From positions 1 through 19,567 of the forward strand of contig JBFHRO010000036.1 of assembly GCA_041591635.1 (NCBI GenBank): DNA of 19,567 bases, read 5' to 3'. The notes beneath the pieces were generated by a model that did no database searches, was not told where the DNA came from, and worked only from the letters and a program-made list of their open reading frames with translations. Numbering within the stretch: position 1 is the first letter of the stretch; each line of letters opens with the position of its first letter. A program made the translations under genes and the position numbers. The stretch is from JACKOD01 sp041591635 (GTDB taxonomy: Bacteria > Pseudomonadota > Gammaproteobacteria > Pseudomonadales > Oleiphilaceae). Of the stretch, positions 7,871-15,438 are shown piece after piece.

Positions 7871-9715
7871 ATGGAAGCCATCACGCTTACCCTGCTCGCG
7901 AGCATCGGCGTCATTTCCCTCATCTGCCAGTGGATTGCCTGGCGGCTGCGACTGCCCGCCATTTTGTTTTTACTGATCGCCGGCATATTCATGGGGCCGG
8001 TTACCGGGGTGCTCGACCCCCAGGAAGTGTTCGGTGGCCTGCTGTTTCCGCTGGTGTCGCTGTCGGTGGCCGTGATTCTGTTTGAGGGCAGCCTGACCTT
8101 GCAGTTCAAGGACGTGCAAGGCATGGGCAAAATGCTGCGCAACCTCTTGAGCGTCGGGCCCATGATTTCCTGGCTGGTCGGCACCCTGGCCTGCCGCCTG
8201 GTGCTGGATCTATCCTGGGATATCTCACTGCTGTTCGGCGCCATTGTGGTGGTCACCGGGCCCACGGTCATCATGCCCATGCTGCGGGCCGTGCGACCCA
8301 ACGCCCGGCTGACGAACATACTGAAGTGGGAAGGCATCATCATTGATCCCATCGGCGCCCTGCTGGCAGTCCTGGTATTCGAGTTCATTCTGGCAGGAAA
8401 ACAGTTCGACACCCTGGGTCACACCTTTTTGGTGTTCGGGCAAACCCTGGTGCTGGGCATCGGCCTTGGCTGCCTTGCAGGCTTCATTCTCGGCCTGGCG
8501 TTGCGACAGCACTGGCTGCCGCAATTCCTGCAAAACGCCGGCTCCCTCACCTTCATGCTCGGCATTTATGCCCTGTCCAACGCCCTGGTACATGAATCGG
8601 GCCTGCTCACGGTGACCGTGATGGGCGTGTGGCTGGCCAACATGCGCGGCGTTCCGGTGGATGAAATACTGGAGTTCAAGGAATCCCTCAGTGTGTTGCT
8701 GATTTCGGCCCTGTTCATCATTCTTGCGGCCCGTATCGACTTTGCGCTCATTGCCAACCTTGGCTTTGGCCCGATTCTGGTCATTCTGGCCCTGATGTTT
8801 ATTGCCCGCCCCCTGAGTATTTGGGCCTCGGCCTATAACACCCCCCTGTCCCTGCAGGAAAAAATCTTTCTCAGCTGGGTGGCGCCTCGGGGCATTGTTG
8901 CTGCGGCTGTTTCAGCCCTCTTTGCCTTTCGCCTTGAAAGCCAGGGACACCCCGATGCGGTACTGCTGGTGCCTTTGGTGTTTCTGGTCATCATTGCCAC
9001 GGTGGTGATTCAAAGTCTGACCTCCTCGGCGCTGGCCAAAAAACTCAATGTGGTTGAACCCGCCACCAAAGGCTACGTTTTTGTCGGCGCCAACTCGGTT
9101 TCGCGCGCGATCGCCAAGGTCATGCAGGGCCTCAATCTGCCGGTACTGCTGACCGATACCAACTGGGAAAACATCCGTCAGACCCGCATGGAAAACCTGC
9201 CGGTGTACTTTGGCAACCCCATGTCAGAACACGCCGAAAATCACATGGACATGACCGGCATCGGCAACATGATGGCCATTTCACCCTATAAGCAGCTCAA
9301 TACCCTGGCCACGTTTCATTTTCTTGACTTATTCGGCAAGGGCCATGTGTTCGGCCTCTCGGAGGGTGATCTGGACCAGAAGGCCAGCCATCAGATATCG
9401 GAGAAATACAAGGCGACCCGCAAGCTCTTTGGCCCCAACATCACCTTCGGCAAGCTGGCCAGCCTGCTGGCCCAGGGCGGCAAGCTGCGCACCACGCAAA
9501 TCACCGCCAACTTCTCGCTGGAAGATTACAAACAACAGCACGGTACCCGGCTGCTGATGCTGTTTTATGTGAGTCCGCAAAAACAGCTCATGCCGGTCGA
9601 GCACGGTAAAGACATCAAGGTGACAGAAGGCTGGCAGATTGTGAGCATGATCCAGCCCGAAGCCCCGGCAGACAAAGCACCCGACAAAGGTACAGTATCA
9701 GCGGTCGGCCAGTAG
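7871..9715 (+). CDS. CPA-type cation:proton antiporter with C-terminal RCK-like domain
   Basis: This 614-residue inner-membrane protein probably exchanges Na+ or K+ for protons. Residues 1-390 contain about 12 hydrophobic segments typical of Na+/H+ exchangers (CPA1/NhaP-like). Functional hallmarks are FEGSLTL (71-77), VVVTGPTVIMPML (126-138), KWEGIIIDPIGA with D159 in the ion-binding position (152-163), and WVAPRGIVAAAVSAL with R340 (336-350). Residues 400-485 resemble a TrkA-N/RCK nucleotide-sensing domain (GYVFVGANSVSRAIAKVM, then LLTDTN), but the usual GxGxxG is changed to GANSVS. About 130 residues follow, with a low-complexity charged tail. The gene appears to stand alone; the start has only a weak GGGAT site. 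The exact cation cannot be read from the sequence. Confidence 0.88.
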   Translation: MEAITLTLLASIGVISLICQWIAWRLRLPAILFLLIAGIFMGPVTGVLDPQEVFGGLLFPLVSLSVAVILFEGSLTLQFKDVQGMGKMLRNLLSVGPMISWLVGTLACRLVLDLSWDISLLFGAIVVVTGPTVIMPMLRAVRPNARLTNILKWEGIIIDPIGALLAVLVFEFILAGKQFDTLGHTFLVFGQTLVLGIGLGCLAGFILGLALRQHWLPQFLQNAGSLTFMLGIYALSNALVHESGLLTVTVMGVWLANMRGVPVDEILEFKESLSVLLISALFIILAARIDFALIANLGFGPILVILALMFIARPLSIWASAYNTPLSLQEKIFLSWVAPRGIVAAAVSALFAFRLESQGHPDAVLLVPLVFLVIIATVVIQSLTSSALAKKLNVVEPATKGYVFVGANSVSRAIAKVMQGLNLPVLLTDTNWENIRQTRMENLPVYFGNPMSEHAENHMDMTGIGNMMAISPYKQLNTLATFHFLDLFGKGHVFGLSEGDLDQKASHQISEKYKATRKLFGPNITFGKLASLLAQGGKLRTTQITANFSLEDYKQQHGTRLLMLFYVSPQKQLMPVEHGKDIKVTEGWQIVSMIQPEAPADKAPDKGTVSAVGQ

Positions 9716-9735
9716 GCCTGCATCTCACCCTGCAA

Positions 9736-9756
9736 TGCCCTGCGCTTTGCAGGGCA
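9736..9756. terminator. Shared hairpin between convergent genes
   Basis: TGCCCTGC (9736-9743) and GCAGGGCA (9749-9756) form a perfect 8-bp stem with a 5-base loop, in the 51 bases between the antiporter stop and the stop of the minus-strand gene. Neither side has a T run, so its strength is uncertain, but its place suggests a bidirectional terminator. Confidence 0.5.
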
Positions 9757-9766
9757 CCTCATCCGG

Positions 9767-10261
9767 TCAGGCGGTTTGATTCGTTGGCGCCGACAATTCG
9801 GGCTGATCGACAAAGTGTGCGACAAAGCTGGCCACCGTATCGGGGGCAATGACTTCGTACGCCGGCCCTTGCAAATCGACCAGAAACACCGGCAGACCGG
9901 TGCTGCTTTTGAGCAGCCGACCGCCATCGAGCGACAATTCACGGGTTTTCAACACCGATGCCGGCCACCATTCCAGCACCACGCGCAGCAAGCCCTTTTC
10001 CAGCGATGCCAGCTTGTAGGTGCGGTATTGATCGTCATGGGTATCGGCACAGAGGGCATCGGCGATGGCGGGAATGCGAGAGGCGTAGCGGATCATCATT
10101 TCCCGGTTTTTGACAAATCGCCCCTGTTCATCATGCTGGCCAATTTCAAATGCCGTTTTGAGTGCCGCTGCATATTTCTCCTTGTCAAGAAAACCATTTT
10201 GACAGGCGATTTTCTGCACCGGCCTCAGAAAAAAGGTTCCTACCAATTCCTTCTCAAGCAT
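9767..10261 (-). CDS. Hypothetical protein, 164 aa, unknown family
   Basis: I do not recognise this protein. It has no signal peptide or membrane segment and should be cytosolic. Residues 25-95 look helical and charged (FLDKEKYAAALKTAFEIGQ; NREMMIRYASRIPAIADAL). The second half looks like a small alpha/beta module: LLRVVLEWWPASVL, then SLDGGRLLKSSTGLPVFLVDL (109-129) and YEVIAPDTVASFVAHFV (135-151), with a polar C-terminal tail. The start at 10261 is chosen because GGGAG lies 7 bases upstream; longer in-frame starts (10282, 10348) have no comparable site. It is convergent with the antiporter and separated from the minus-strand CBS gene by a terminator, so it is probably transcribed alone. Codon and base use match the neighbours, which supports a real gene. 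Confidence 0.7.
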   Translation of the reverse strand: MLEKELVGTFFLRPVQKIACQNGFLDKEKYAAALKTAFEIGQHDEQGRFVKNREMMIRYASRIPAIADALCADTHDDQYRTYKLASLEKGLLRVVLEWWPASVLKTRELSLDGGRLLKSSTGLPVFLVDLQGPAYEVIAPDTVASFVAHFVDQPELSAPTNQTA

Positions 10262-10552
10262 ACATCGACTCCCAAAGCTCATTACTTGCCAGTCAGGTCG
10301 TTCAAGGCTAGGCCATTGAATTAGGTTTTTCTGCCTAAACCCGCCCAATATGGCACATTTTTCCCATTTAAATTAAAAACGGTTAGATTGATCACGTTTC
10401 GTACGGATTTGCGTCAATGCCCCACGCAACGCTCAAAGAACGTACAAGGGGTAACCCGACCCAGGGTTTGGACGGTCGGCAGCATTAAGCCGGATGCAGA
10501 TGACAGAAATAGAGTGGCACCCCGAGCTATCGCCAGAAGGAGCCCGGTGCCT
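10262..10552. other. Intergenic stretch with AT-rich island; no gene seen
   Basis: This region separates the 164-aa gene from the terminator of the CBS gene. Positions 10317-10400 are much richer in A and T than the rest of the window and probably hold the minus-strand promoter of the 164-aa gene: TTGACG reads on the minus strand at 10417-10412, but no convincing -10 follows at 17 bases. A short inverted repeat, TTAGG (10321-10325) with CCTAA (10334-10338), is present. Open frames crossing here are shadows with no ribosome binding site. Confidence 0.4.
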
Positions 10553-10596
10553 TGAAAGAAAAACCAGGTCACCCCTGGCCCGAAGGCGCAGGGGTG
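10553..10596 (-). terminator. Strong Rho-independent terminator with UUCG tetraloop
   Basis: Read on the minus strand, CACCCCTG (10596-10589), a single bulged C, GCC, loop TTCG, GGC and CAGGGGTG (10577-10570) form an 11-bp stem capped by the very stable UUCG loop. A T-rich tract (TTTTTCTTTC, 10563-10554) follows after ACCTGG. It lies 26 bases beyond the CBS gene stop and closes the minus-strand gene group. Confidence 0.8.
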
Positions 10597-10621
10597 GGGT
10601 GAGAGAGCAGAAGAATCCGGC

Positions 10622-11032
10622 TCAGCCGTGGCGGGGGTTGTCGATGGTCTTGATCAGGGCCTTGGCAAAATCCACCCGGGAAATAATGCCCACCAGACGC
10701 CCGTCCTCGATCACGGGAATGCGCCGGCGACCGCGCAGAAACAACTCGGAGGTAATCAGAATGTCGTCATCGGCCTTCACGACCTCGACTTCCCGCGTCA
10801 TATGATCTGCCACGGAATCACCGCCCCCCGATTGATAGTAGCCATCCATCAATGCTTCTTTCAGGCAATCGTACTCAGACAGCATGCCAATGACCTTTCC
10901 CTCGTCATCAATCACCGGGCCACCCGAGCGGCCAGCCTTGAGCAATCGACGCAACGCCTCGATCGCATTGTCTTCCTTGCGAAAGGTCAATACGTTAGAG
11001 GTCATGTAATCCCTCACTTTTATCGATTTCAT
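10622..11032 (-). CDS. Two-CBS-domain protein
   Basis: This 136-residue cytosolic protein consists of almost nothing but a pair of CBS domains (a Bateman module), which in other proteins bind adenine nucleotides and sense energy state. The first runs about 8-62 (MTSNVLTFRKEDNAIEAL; GGPVIDDEGKVIGMLSEYDC), the second about 77-131 (MTREVEVVKADDDILI; RRRIPVIEDGRLVGIISRVD). Each ends in the usual G-hydrophobic-x-S/T-x-x-D pattern. The start at 11032 has CAGGAG 7 bases upstream. Stand-alone CBS pairs regulate partner enzymes or transporters; no partner is obvious. It lies 72 bases downstream of the MDR oxidoreductase on the same strand and may be co-transcribed with it. Confidence 0.93.
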   Translation of the reverse strand: MKSIKVRDYMTSNVLTFRKEDNAIEALRRLLKAGRSGGPVIDDEGKVIGMLSEYDCLKEALMDGYYQSGGGDSVADHMTREVEVVKADDDILITSELFLRGRRRIPVIEDGRLVGIISRVDFAKALIKTIDNPRHG

Positions 11033-11104
11033 TTATAGACTCCTGTGTCTGTCGGTGGGTTTGTCTGTGGGTAACGGGTTAGCGACCTGATCAGCAACAT
11101 CGCC

Positions 11105-12052
11105 TCAGGTCATGCTCAGCACCAGTTTGCCGCGCACGTGGCCGGTCTCCAGGCGGGCATGCGCCAGGGCCGCCTCCTGCAGGGGATAGGTCTGCGCAAT
11201 TTCAACACGAAGCTCGTGGGTTTGCACCAGCTCCAGTATTTCTTCCAGCTGACGCCGGTCGGGCCGCACGGTCAGGCCACTGGCGCGAATACCGGCTTCC
11301 CGGGCGTGGGCAATCACCTCGTCGGCGGTGGCGGTGGGCACGGTCACCAGCACGCCACTGGGCGCGAGGGTTTCAATGGATAAAATGCCGGTGTCGCCCC
11401 CAAGGGTATCCAGAACGAAATCGAGACCGTAAAAGCAGTCAACAAAACTGTTGCCCACATAATCGATGGTCTCATCGGCCCCCAGGGCATGCAAAAAATC
11501 ATGGTTATGGCGCGATGCCGTGGCGATGACATAAGCACCGCGCGCCTTGGCAAACTGGACGGCAAAATGCCCCACCCCGCCGGCGCCGGCATGAATCAGG
11601 ATTTTATCGCCTTCGCGCAGGCCGCCCACTTCAAACAGCGCCTGCCAGGCGGTCAGGGCGGCCAGCGGCATGGCGGCGGCCTCCTGGTCGTTGAGTTCGG
11701 CGGGAATGGCGCACAGATGCTCGCCATCGGCCAGACAATAGTGGGCATAGGCGCCGCCCTGCAACGCAAAGCCGACCATTCCCATCACCCGGTCACCGAC
11801 TTGCCACTGGCTGTGGTCGTCGCCCACCGCGTCCACCACCCCGGCAACGTCGTATCCCGGCACCCAGGGCAATTGGTCCATGATCTGACGGGCCACAAAA
11901 CCGGCGCCCCGACGGGTTTTGAAATCGATGGGGTTGAGGCCGGCGGCCGCGACCCTGATTCGCACCTGTCCGGCAGAAGGCTCCGGCATGGGCCGCTCCA
12001 CCAGGGTTAATACGTCGGGCGTTCCAAATTCCATAAAGGCGACGGCCTGCAT
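11105..12052 (-). CDS. Zinc-independent MDR oxidoreductase (quinone oxidoreductase-like)
   Basis: This 315-residue soluble enzyme belongs to the medium-chain dehydrogenase/reductase superfamily. The GroES-like N-terminal domain shows VRIRVAAAGLNPIDFKTRRG (30-49) and PGYDVAGVVDAVG (65-77). The Rossmann domain carries AGAGGVGHFAVQFAK (155-169), and S180-R181 at the end of the second strand suggest NADPH preference. The cysteine and glutamate ligands of zinc alcohol dehydrogenases are absent, so it is of the quinone or enone reductase type; the substrate is unknown. The start at 12052 follows GAGGA by 7 bases; the in-frame codons upstream lack a site. It lies 62 bases after the AlbA_2 gene, so the two may form one transcript. 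Confidence 0.92.
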   Translation of the reverse strand: MQAVAFMEFGTPDVLTLVERPMPEPSAGQVRIRVAAAGLNPIDFKTRRGAGFVARQIMDQLPWVPGYDVAGVVDAVGDDHSQWQVGDRVMGMVGFALQGGAYAHYCLADGEHLCAIPAELNDQEAAAMPLAALTAWQALFEVGGLREGDKILIHAGAGGVGHFAVQFAKARGAYVIATASRHNHDFLHALGADETIDYVGNSFVDCFYGLDFVLDTLGGDTGILSIETLAPSGVLVTVPTATADEVIAHAREAGIRASGLTVRPDRRQLEEILELVQTHELRVEIAQTYPLQEAALAHARLETGHVRGKLVLSMT

Positions 12053-12114
12053 AACAGAGTCCTCATCACGAGCCGATGCTGGGAGCATGAATCCTAACTA
12101 GCTTAGCTGAATAA

Positions 12115-13077
12115 TCAGTCATCGCCCGGGAAGATGGCTTGCGCCACCCAGCGTTCGATCACTGCCGGCTCAAGCTCAGGATACACATGACTCATGACAT
12201 CGACAAAATCACTCACCAGTTCGGCGTTGTCCTTGCCATCGAGTTGCTGTGCCATCTCCACTATGTGCTGATGCGCCTTTCTTCGCAAGGGGTCTTCAAT
12301 GGCCAGGTGGGCAATGATGGCCTCCACCCGCAGGTTCACTTCATTGATCCGCCTTGCCAGCTCACGGTACTTGTGATCGAGCCCGCGTTTGAGCTTGCGG
12401 ATCACGCGCTCCATCTTTTCATCATGGCGGCGCGAGTGCTCGGTTTCTTCCTTGAGGTCTTCCGAGCGCCCGTAAAGATCCTGCAGCAGATTGGCGGTAT
12501 CCTGATCCAGGCGCGTAATGTCGCCCAGCATCTTGTCGACGCCACCGCGCAACTCGTGATCCATTTCGGCCAGCTGGTTTTCCAGCCGGCTGACCGCATG
12601 TTTGAAACGCTGCACAAACTGCTCGCTCTCGCGCTCGATGAAAATCTGCAGCATTTCGTCGCGCAGCAAGGCCCGGTTGCGGCCGTCGGCGCGAATACTG
12701 TATTCCCCCGAAGGGCTGCAATAGGGCCGCTGGCTGCCGCTGGGCACCTCAATGCGCAACAGGGGCTTGTCGTCAGTGTTTTCGGTGACAATCATCACCT
12801 GGATCGGGGGCAGACAGGACACCGCCATGTTCTGAATCTGCAGCCGTGCGTGGTCGCTGACATCACAGCCCACGATATGACCACGCTGCAGGCCATCTTC
12901 GCTGGTGAACTCGTCGACCCCGATCAAAATGGCTCCGCCTTTGCGCGAATTGGCAAAGGCGATCAGGGTTTTGTGCTTAAGCCCTGCGATCTCCCGCTTG
13001 AACTCCACCTCAATGCCTTCGCCACCACTGAGCAATTGCCGGGTGCGACGACTGAGACGCTTGTATTCCTTTCGCAC
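12115..13077 (-). CDS. AlbA_2 (Schlafen-type) domain protein with long coiled coil
   Basis: This 320-residue protein has an AlbA_2-type putative nucleic-acid or nucleotide-binding domain at about 17-140: EFKREIAGLKHKTLIAFANSRKGG, GAILIGVDE, GCDVSDHARL, PLLRIEVPSGSQRPYC and GEYSIRADGRNRALLRDEM follow the family order. About 110 residues of charged helix follow (145-255), strongly heptad-like, then a short helical C-terminal domain (260-318). The common helix-turn-helix or ATPase partners are missing. AlbA_2 proteins are often annotated as ATP-binding or regulatory proteins, and some occur in defence or stress loci; the role here is unknown. The start is GTG at 13077, with AGGGGGGAG 6 bases upstream, preferred to a TTG 12 codons earlier that lies before this site. 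It heads the minus-strand group and is divergent from the GMC gene. Confidence 0.82.
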   Translation of the reverse strand: MRKEYKRLSRRTRQLLSGGEGIEVEFKREIAGLKHKTLIAFANSRKGGAILIGVDEFTSEDGLQRGHIVGCDVSDHARLQIQNMAVSCLPPIQVMIVTENTDDKPLLRIEVPSGSQRPYCSPSGEYSIRADGRNRALLRDEMLQIFIERESEQFVQRFKHAVSRLENQLAEMDHELRGGVDKMLGDITRLDQDTANLLQDLYGRSEDLKEETEHSRRHDEKMERVIRKLKRGLDHKYRELARRINEVNLRVEAIIAHLAIEDPLRRKAHQHIVEMAQQLDGKDNAELVSDFVDVMSHVYPELEPAVIERWVAQAIFPGDD

Positions 13078-13111
13078 GAATCTCTCCCCCCTTTGAATCT
13101 GTGTCGCGTTC

Positions 13112-13176
13112 AAATCCGCGCTGATCTCAACTCACTGCGGCCACCGGAGGCCAGCGCCAGCGGATTTTGTGAGTTG
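13112..13176. repeat. Two crossing 8-bp inverted repeats in the divergent region
   Basis: AAATCCGC (13112-13119) pairs perfectly with GCGGATTT (13160-13167), and CAACTCAC (13128-13135) pairs perfectly with GTGAGTTG (13169-13176). The order is a, b, a', b', so the two pairings cross. Inside the first, GCTG (13120-13123) can pair with CAGC (13152-13155), and GGCC (13139-13142) with GGCC (13149-13152). The element sits 17 bases upstream of the AlbA_2 ribosome binding site and 117 bases before the GMC start. It could be a structured leader RNA, alternative hairpins or a protein-binding site. Confidence 0.45.
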
Positions 13177-13293
13177 TTGCCTAAGGCTTTGGCGCAAGCG
13201 GTCAATGACTTGCACACCTGTTCCATTATTCTGAATCATGCCCTGCCAGAGAAAATCCCGCTGGCCCCTTACTCCCATCGGAGGCGCATTTAC

Positions 13294-14967
13294 ATGGCCC
13301 TGCCCACTTTCGAATCCTGGCAACACTGGACGAATCATCTGGGTGCATTGCACGCGATCAAAGCGCGCTTTGGGTATCTGCAGTCCGCTTCTGTCCATGC
13401 ACAAGCCGGCTTGCGCCCCATCCCTCTCATTACAACAGATGAATCGCCTCGCTGGAAACAGCAAATCCAGGCCGCTCACGAATGGGACAACACTGAACCC
13501 CTGGAAGTCGATGCCCTGGTCATCGGCAGCGGTGCCGGCGGTGCCATGGCCGCCTGGGAACTCGCCAGCCGGGGCCTGGCCGTGGTAATCCTCGAAGAAG
13601 GCGACTATTACGACCGCAAGGACTTTAACGGCGACCTGCCCACGCGGGTGGGCAAGCTCTATCGCCAGCACGGACTCACAGGCACGCTCGGCAACACCTT
13701 CATTCCGGTGCCGCTGGGGCGCAGTGTCGGCGGCACCACCACCATCAACTCCGGCACCTGTATTCGCCCCCCCGACAGCCTGTTGCGCCAATGGCAGGCC
13801 CAGGGGCTCACCCATTTGACGAGCGAACGCCTTGCCCCCCTGTTTGAAAGCGTCGAAAGTCTGCTCCAGGTTCAACCTGCCCGCGCCAGCGCGATAGGAC
13901 CCATTGCCGGCATCCTGGATCAGGGCGCCGCGGCAAACGCCCTTGGCGCCGGTCACGCATTGTGGCGCAACGCCGTCGATTGCGACGGCCAGGGCCTGTG
14001 CCAGTTTGGCTGCCCCACAGGGGCCAAGCAATCCACCAATGTCAGCCTGATTCCCCGCGCGCTGGAAAAAGGCGCCCTGTTGCTCACCGGTTGTGAAGCC
14101 GATGGCCTGACCTGGGCCGGCAACCGCGTCACCGGCGTCACCGCCCAGGCGACTCATAACCCCCGCCACCGCTTGCGATTCAACGCCCGGGCGGTGGTGG
14201 TGAGCATGGGCAGCCTGCTGACACCGGGATTTCTGGCCCGCAACGGTATTCGCCTGCCCTGGCTGGGGCGCAACCTGTCACTGCACCCGGCCGGCGCGGT
14301 CGCCGCCTACTTCCCTCAGCAGCATTTGCGTAATTCCTGGACCATTCCCCAAGGCTACGGCCTGGATGCACTGGCAGCGCAGGGGATCCTCTTTGAAGGT
14401 GCTACCCCGCCGCTGCTGGCATGGGGAATGCTGGGCGCCCCGGAGCAGTTGCAAGAGCGCATTGCGCGCTATCAGCACACGGCCTTTTTCGGTTTTATGA
14501 TTCGCGACAGCTCCCGTGGCCGACTGATTCCGATTCCAGGCAGCAAGCACACGCTGCCCTGGTATCGGCTGAACCGGCAAGACTTCGCCACCTACCGCCG
14601 AGCCAGTGCCCTGCTGGCGCGGATGTTTCTGGATGCCGGGGCGGAATCGGTCGAACCTGTGGGATTTGGGCCGTCACGCCCGCTCTCCAGCCACAAGGCC
14701 ATCGACCGCTTCTTTGCCCGCCACACCTCGGTACGGGATTACCTGATTTCGGCCTACCACCCGCTGGGAACCGCGCGCCTTGGCATCTGCTCATCGCAGG
14801 CGGTCTGCGACCCGACACACCGGGTGTTTGGCACCGCCAATCTGTATGTCATGGACGGCAGCAATATGCCCTCCGCGCTGGGGGCCAACCCGCAAATCAC
14901 CATCATGACACTCGCCATGCAAGGCGCCCGGGCACTGGCCGACCAGCTGGTGAACACGGGCCCTTAA
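13294..14967 (+). CDS. GMC-family FAD-dependent oxidoreductase
   Basis: This 557-residue enzyme probably oxidises an alcohol group on a bulky or lipid-like substrate. The FAD-binding loop is VIGSGAGGAMAAWEL (76-90) with E101-E102 at the end of strand two. GRSVGGTTTINSGTCIRPP (142-160) is the second flavin signature. C230, C236 and C240 (DCDGQGLCQFGCPTGAKQS) form the cysteine-rich motif of long-chain alcohol oxidase and cholesterol oxidase-like members. The active-site pair is H489 (YHPLGTARLG) and N532 (SALGANPQITIMTLAMQGARAL). No signal peptide is seen. The ATG is preceded by GGAGG (13280-13284) at 9 bases; the frame is open for more than 1 kb upstream only as an antisense shadow. It starts a three-gene operon with the next two genes. 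Confidence 0.9.
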   Translation: MALPTFESWQHWTNHLGALHAIKARFGYLQSASVHAQAGLRPIPLITTDESPRWKQQIQAAHEWDNTEPLEVDALVIGSGAGGAMAAWELASRGLAVVILEEGDYYDRKDFNGDLPTRVGKLYRQHGLTGTLGNTFIPVPLGRSVGGTTTINSGTCIRPPDSLLRQWQAQGLTHLTSERLAPLFESVESLLQVQPARASAIGPIAGILDQGAAANALGAGHALWRNAVDCDGQGLCQFGCPTGAKQSTNVSLIPRALEKGALLLTGCEADGLTWAGNRVTGVTAQATHNPRHRLRFNARAVVVSMGSLLTPGFLARNGIRLPWLGRNLSLHPAGAVAAYFPQQHLRNSWTIPQGYGLDALAAQGILFEGATPPLLAWGMLGAPEQLQERIARYQHTAFFGFMIRDSSRGRLIPIPGSKHTLPWYRLNRQDFATYRRASALLARMFLDAGAESVEPVGFGPSRPLSSHKAIDRFFARHTSVRDYLISAYHPLGTARLGICSSQAVCDPTHRVFGTANLYVMDGSNMPSALGANPQITIMTLAMQGARALADQLVNTGP

Positions 14968-14997
14968 ACCGCTTTCTACCCCTGACAGGAGCCCACC

Positions 14998-15438
14998 ATG
15001 ACCCTTGGCCTACTGATACGCGAAACCATGCAAGGCTGGATCGAAATCGACGGCAAACGCAGTGATCTGGAGCTGCGCCTGGAGGCCTTCACCCATCGCT
15101 GGTGGTCGCTCACCGCGGCGCGCCCTTTTGAAGGCACTGTCAGCATCGGCTTCGAACCGCCGCTTGCGGCCAGCGGCCTGCTACGCATTTATCCCCGCGG
15201 GCCGCACTATCAAGTGCGCTTTTACCACCCCCATCAGGGCTGGCTGACCCTGGAAGGAAAAAAACACTACCGGCTCAGCCAACTGCGTCATTCGCTCACG
15301 ACCTGCCCCTTGCAGGTGTTTCGCCAGCACAAGCTCATAGGGTCGGCCGAACTGGCCTATCGTCAGCCGCTGTGGCGTTTTCCACTGGAGTCACTGCGTC
15401 TTGCCTGGCGCCGCACCGCCGAGGAGGCCCGCCCATGA
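14998..15438 (+). CDS. Small protein resembling the ETMxG domain found next to GMC oxidoreductases
   Basis: This 146-residue protein has no signal peptide or membrane segment and looks mainly beta-stranded, rich in Arg, Leu and Trp. The opening RETMQGWIEIDG recalls, from memory, the N-terminal pattern of a domain fused to or next to GMC/cholesterol-oxidase-like enzymes in some bacteria (with an ETMxG start and lipocalin-like strands). Later segments are FEGTVSIGFEPPLAASGLLRIYPRG (about 44-68) and RFYHPHQGWLTLEGKKHYRL (about 74-93). It is therefore probably an accessory or substrate-handling unit of the GMC enzyme. It lies 30 bases downstream of that gene, with AGGAG (14987-14991) 6 bases before the ATG, and its stop overlaps the next start (ATGA at 15435), so the three genes are translationally linked. 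Family assignment is tentative. Confidence 0.6.
   Translation: MTLGLLIRETMQGWIEIDGKRSDLELRLEAFTHRWWSLTAARPFEGTVSIGFEPPLAASGLLRIYPRGPHYQVRFYHPHQGWLTLEGKKHYRLSQLRHSLTTCPLQVFRQHKLIGSAELAYRQPLWRFPLESLRLAWRRTAEEARP

Noticed and set aside
10494..10805. Plus-strand frame opposite the CBS gene and its terminator
   Set aside because: It overlaps the terminator hairpin and the CBS gene, is Arg-rich low-quality sequence and has no start signal.
11085..11110. ACCTGA / TCAGGT inverted repeat overlapping the MDR oxidoreductase stop
   Set aside because: A 6-bp stem with a 14-base loop and no T run is too weak to call a terminator.
13210..13238. TTGCAC followed by TGAATC as a promoter for the GMC operon
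   Set aside because: The -10 is too poor and several spacings fit equally badly; no promoter is claimed.
12139..13293. Long open frame continuing upstream of the GMC gene, antisense to the AlbA_2 gene
   Set aside because: It has no ribosome binding site, its translation resembles no protein, and the AlbA_2 gene on the other strand is clearly real; long antisense frames are common in GC-rich DNA with strong third-position bias. The GMC start at 13294 has GGAGG.
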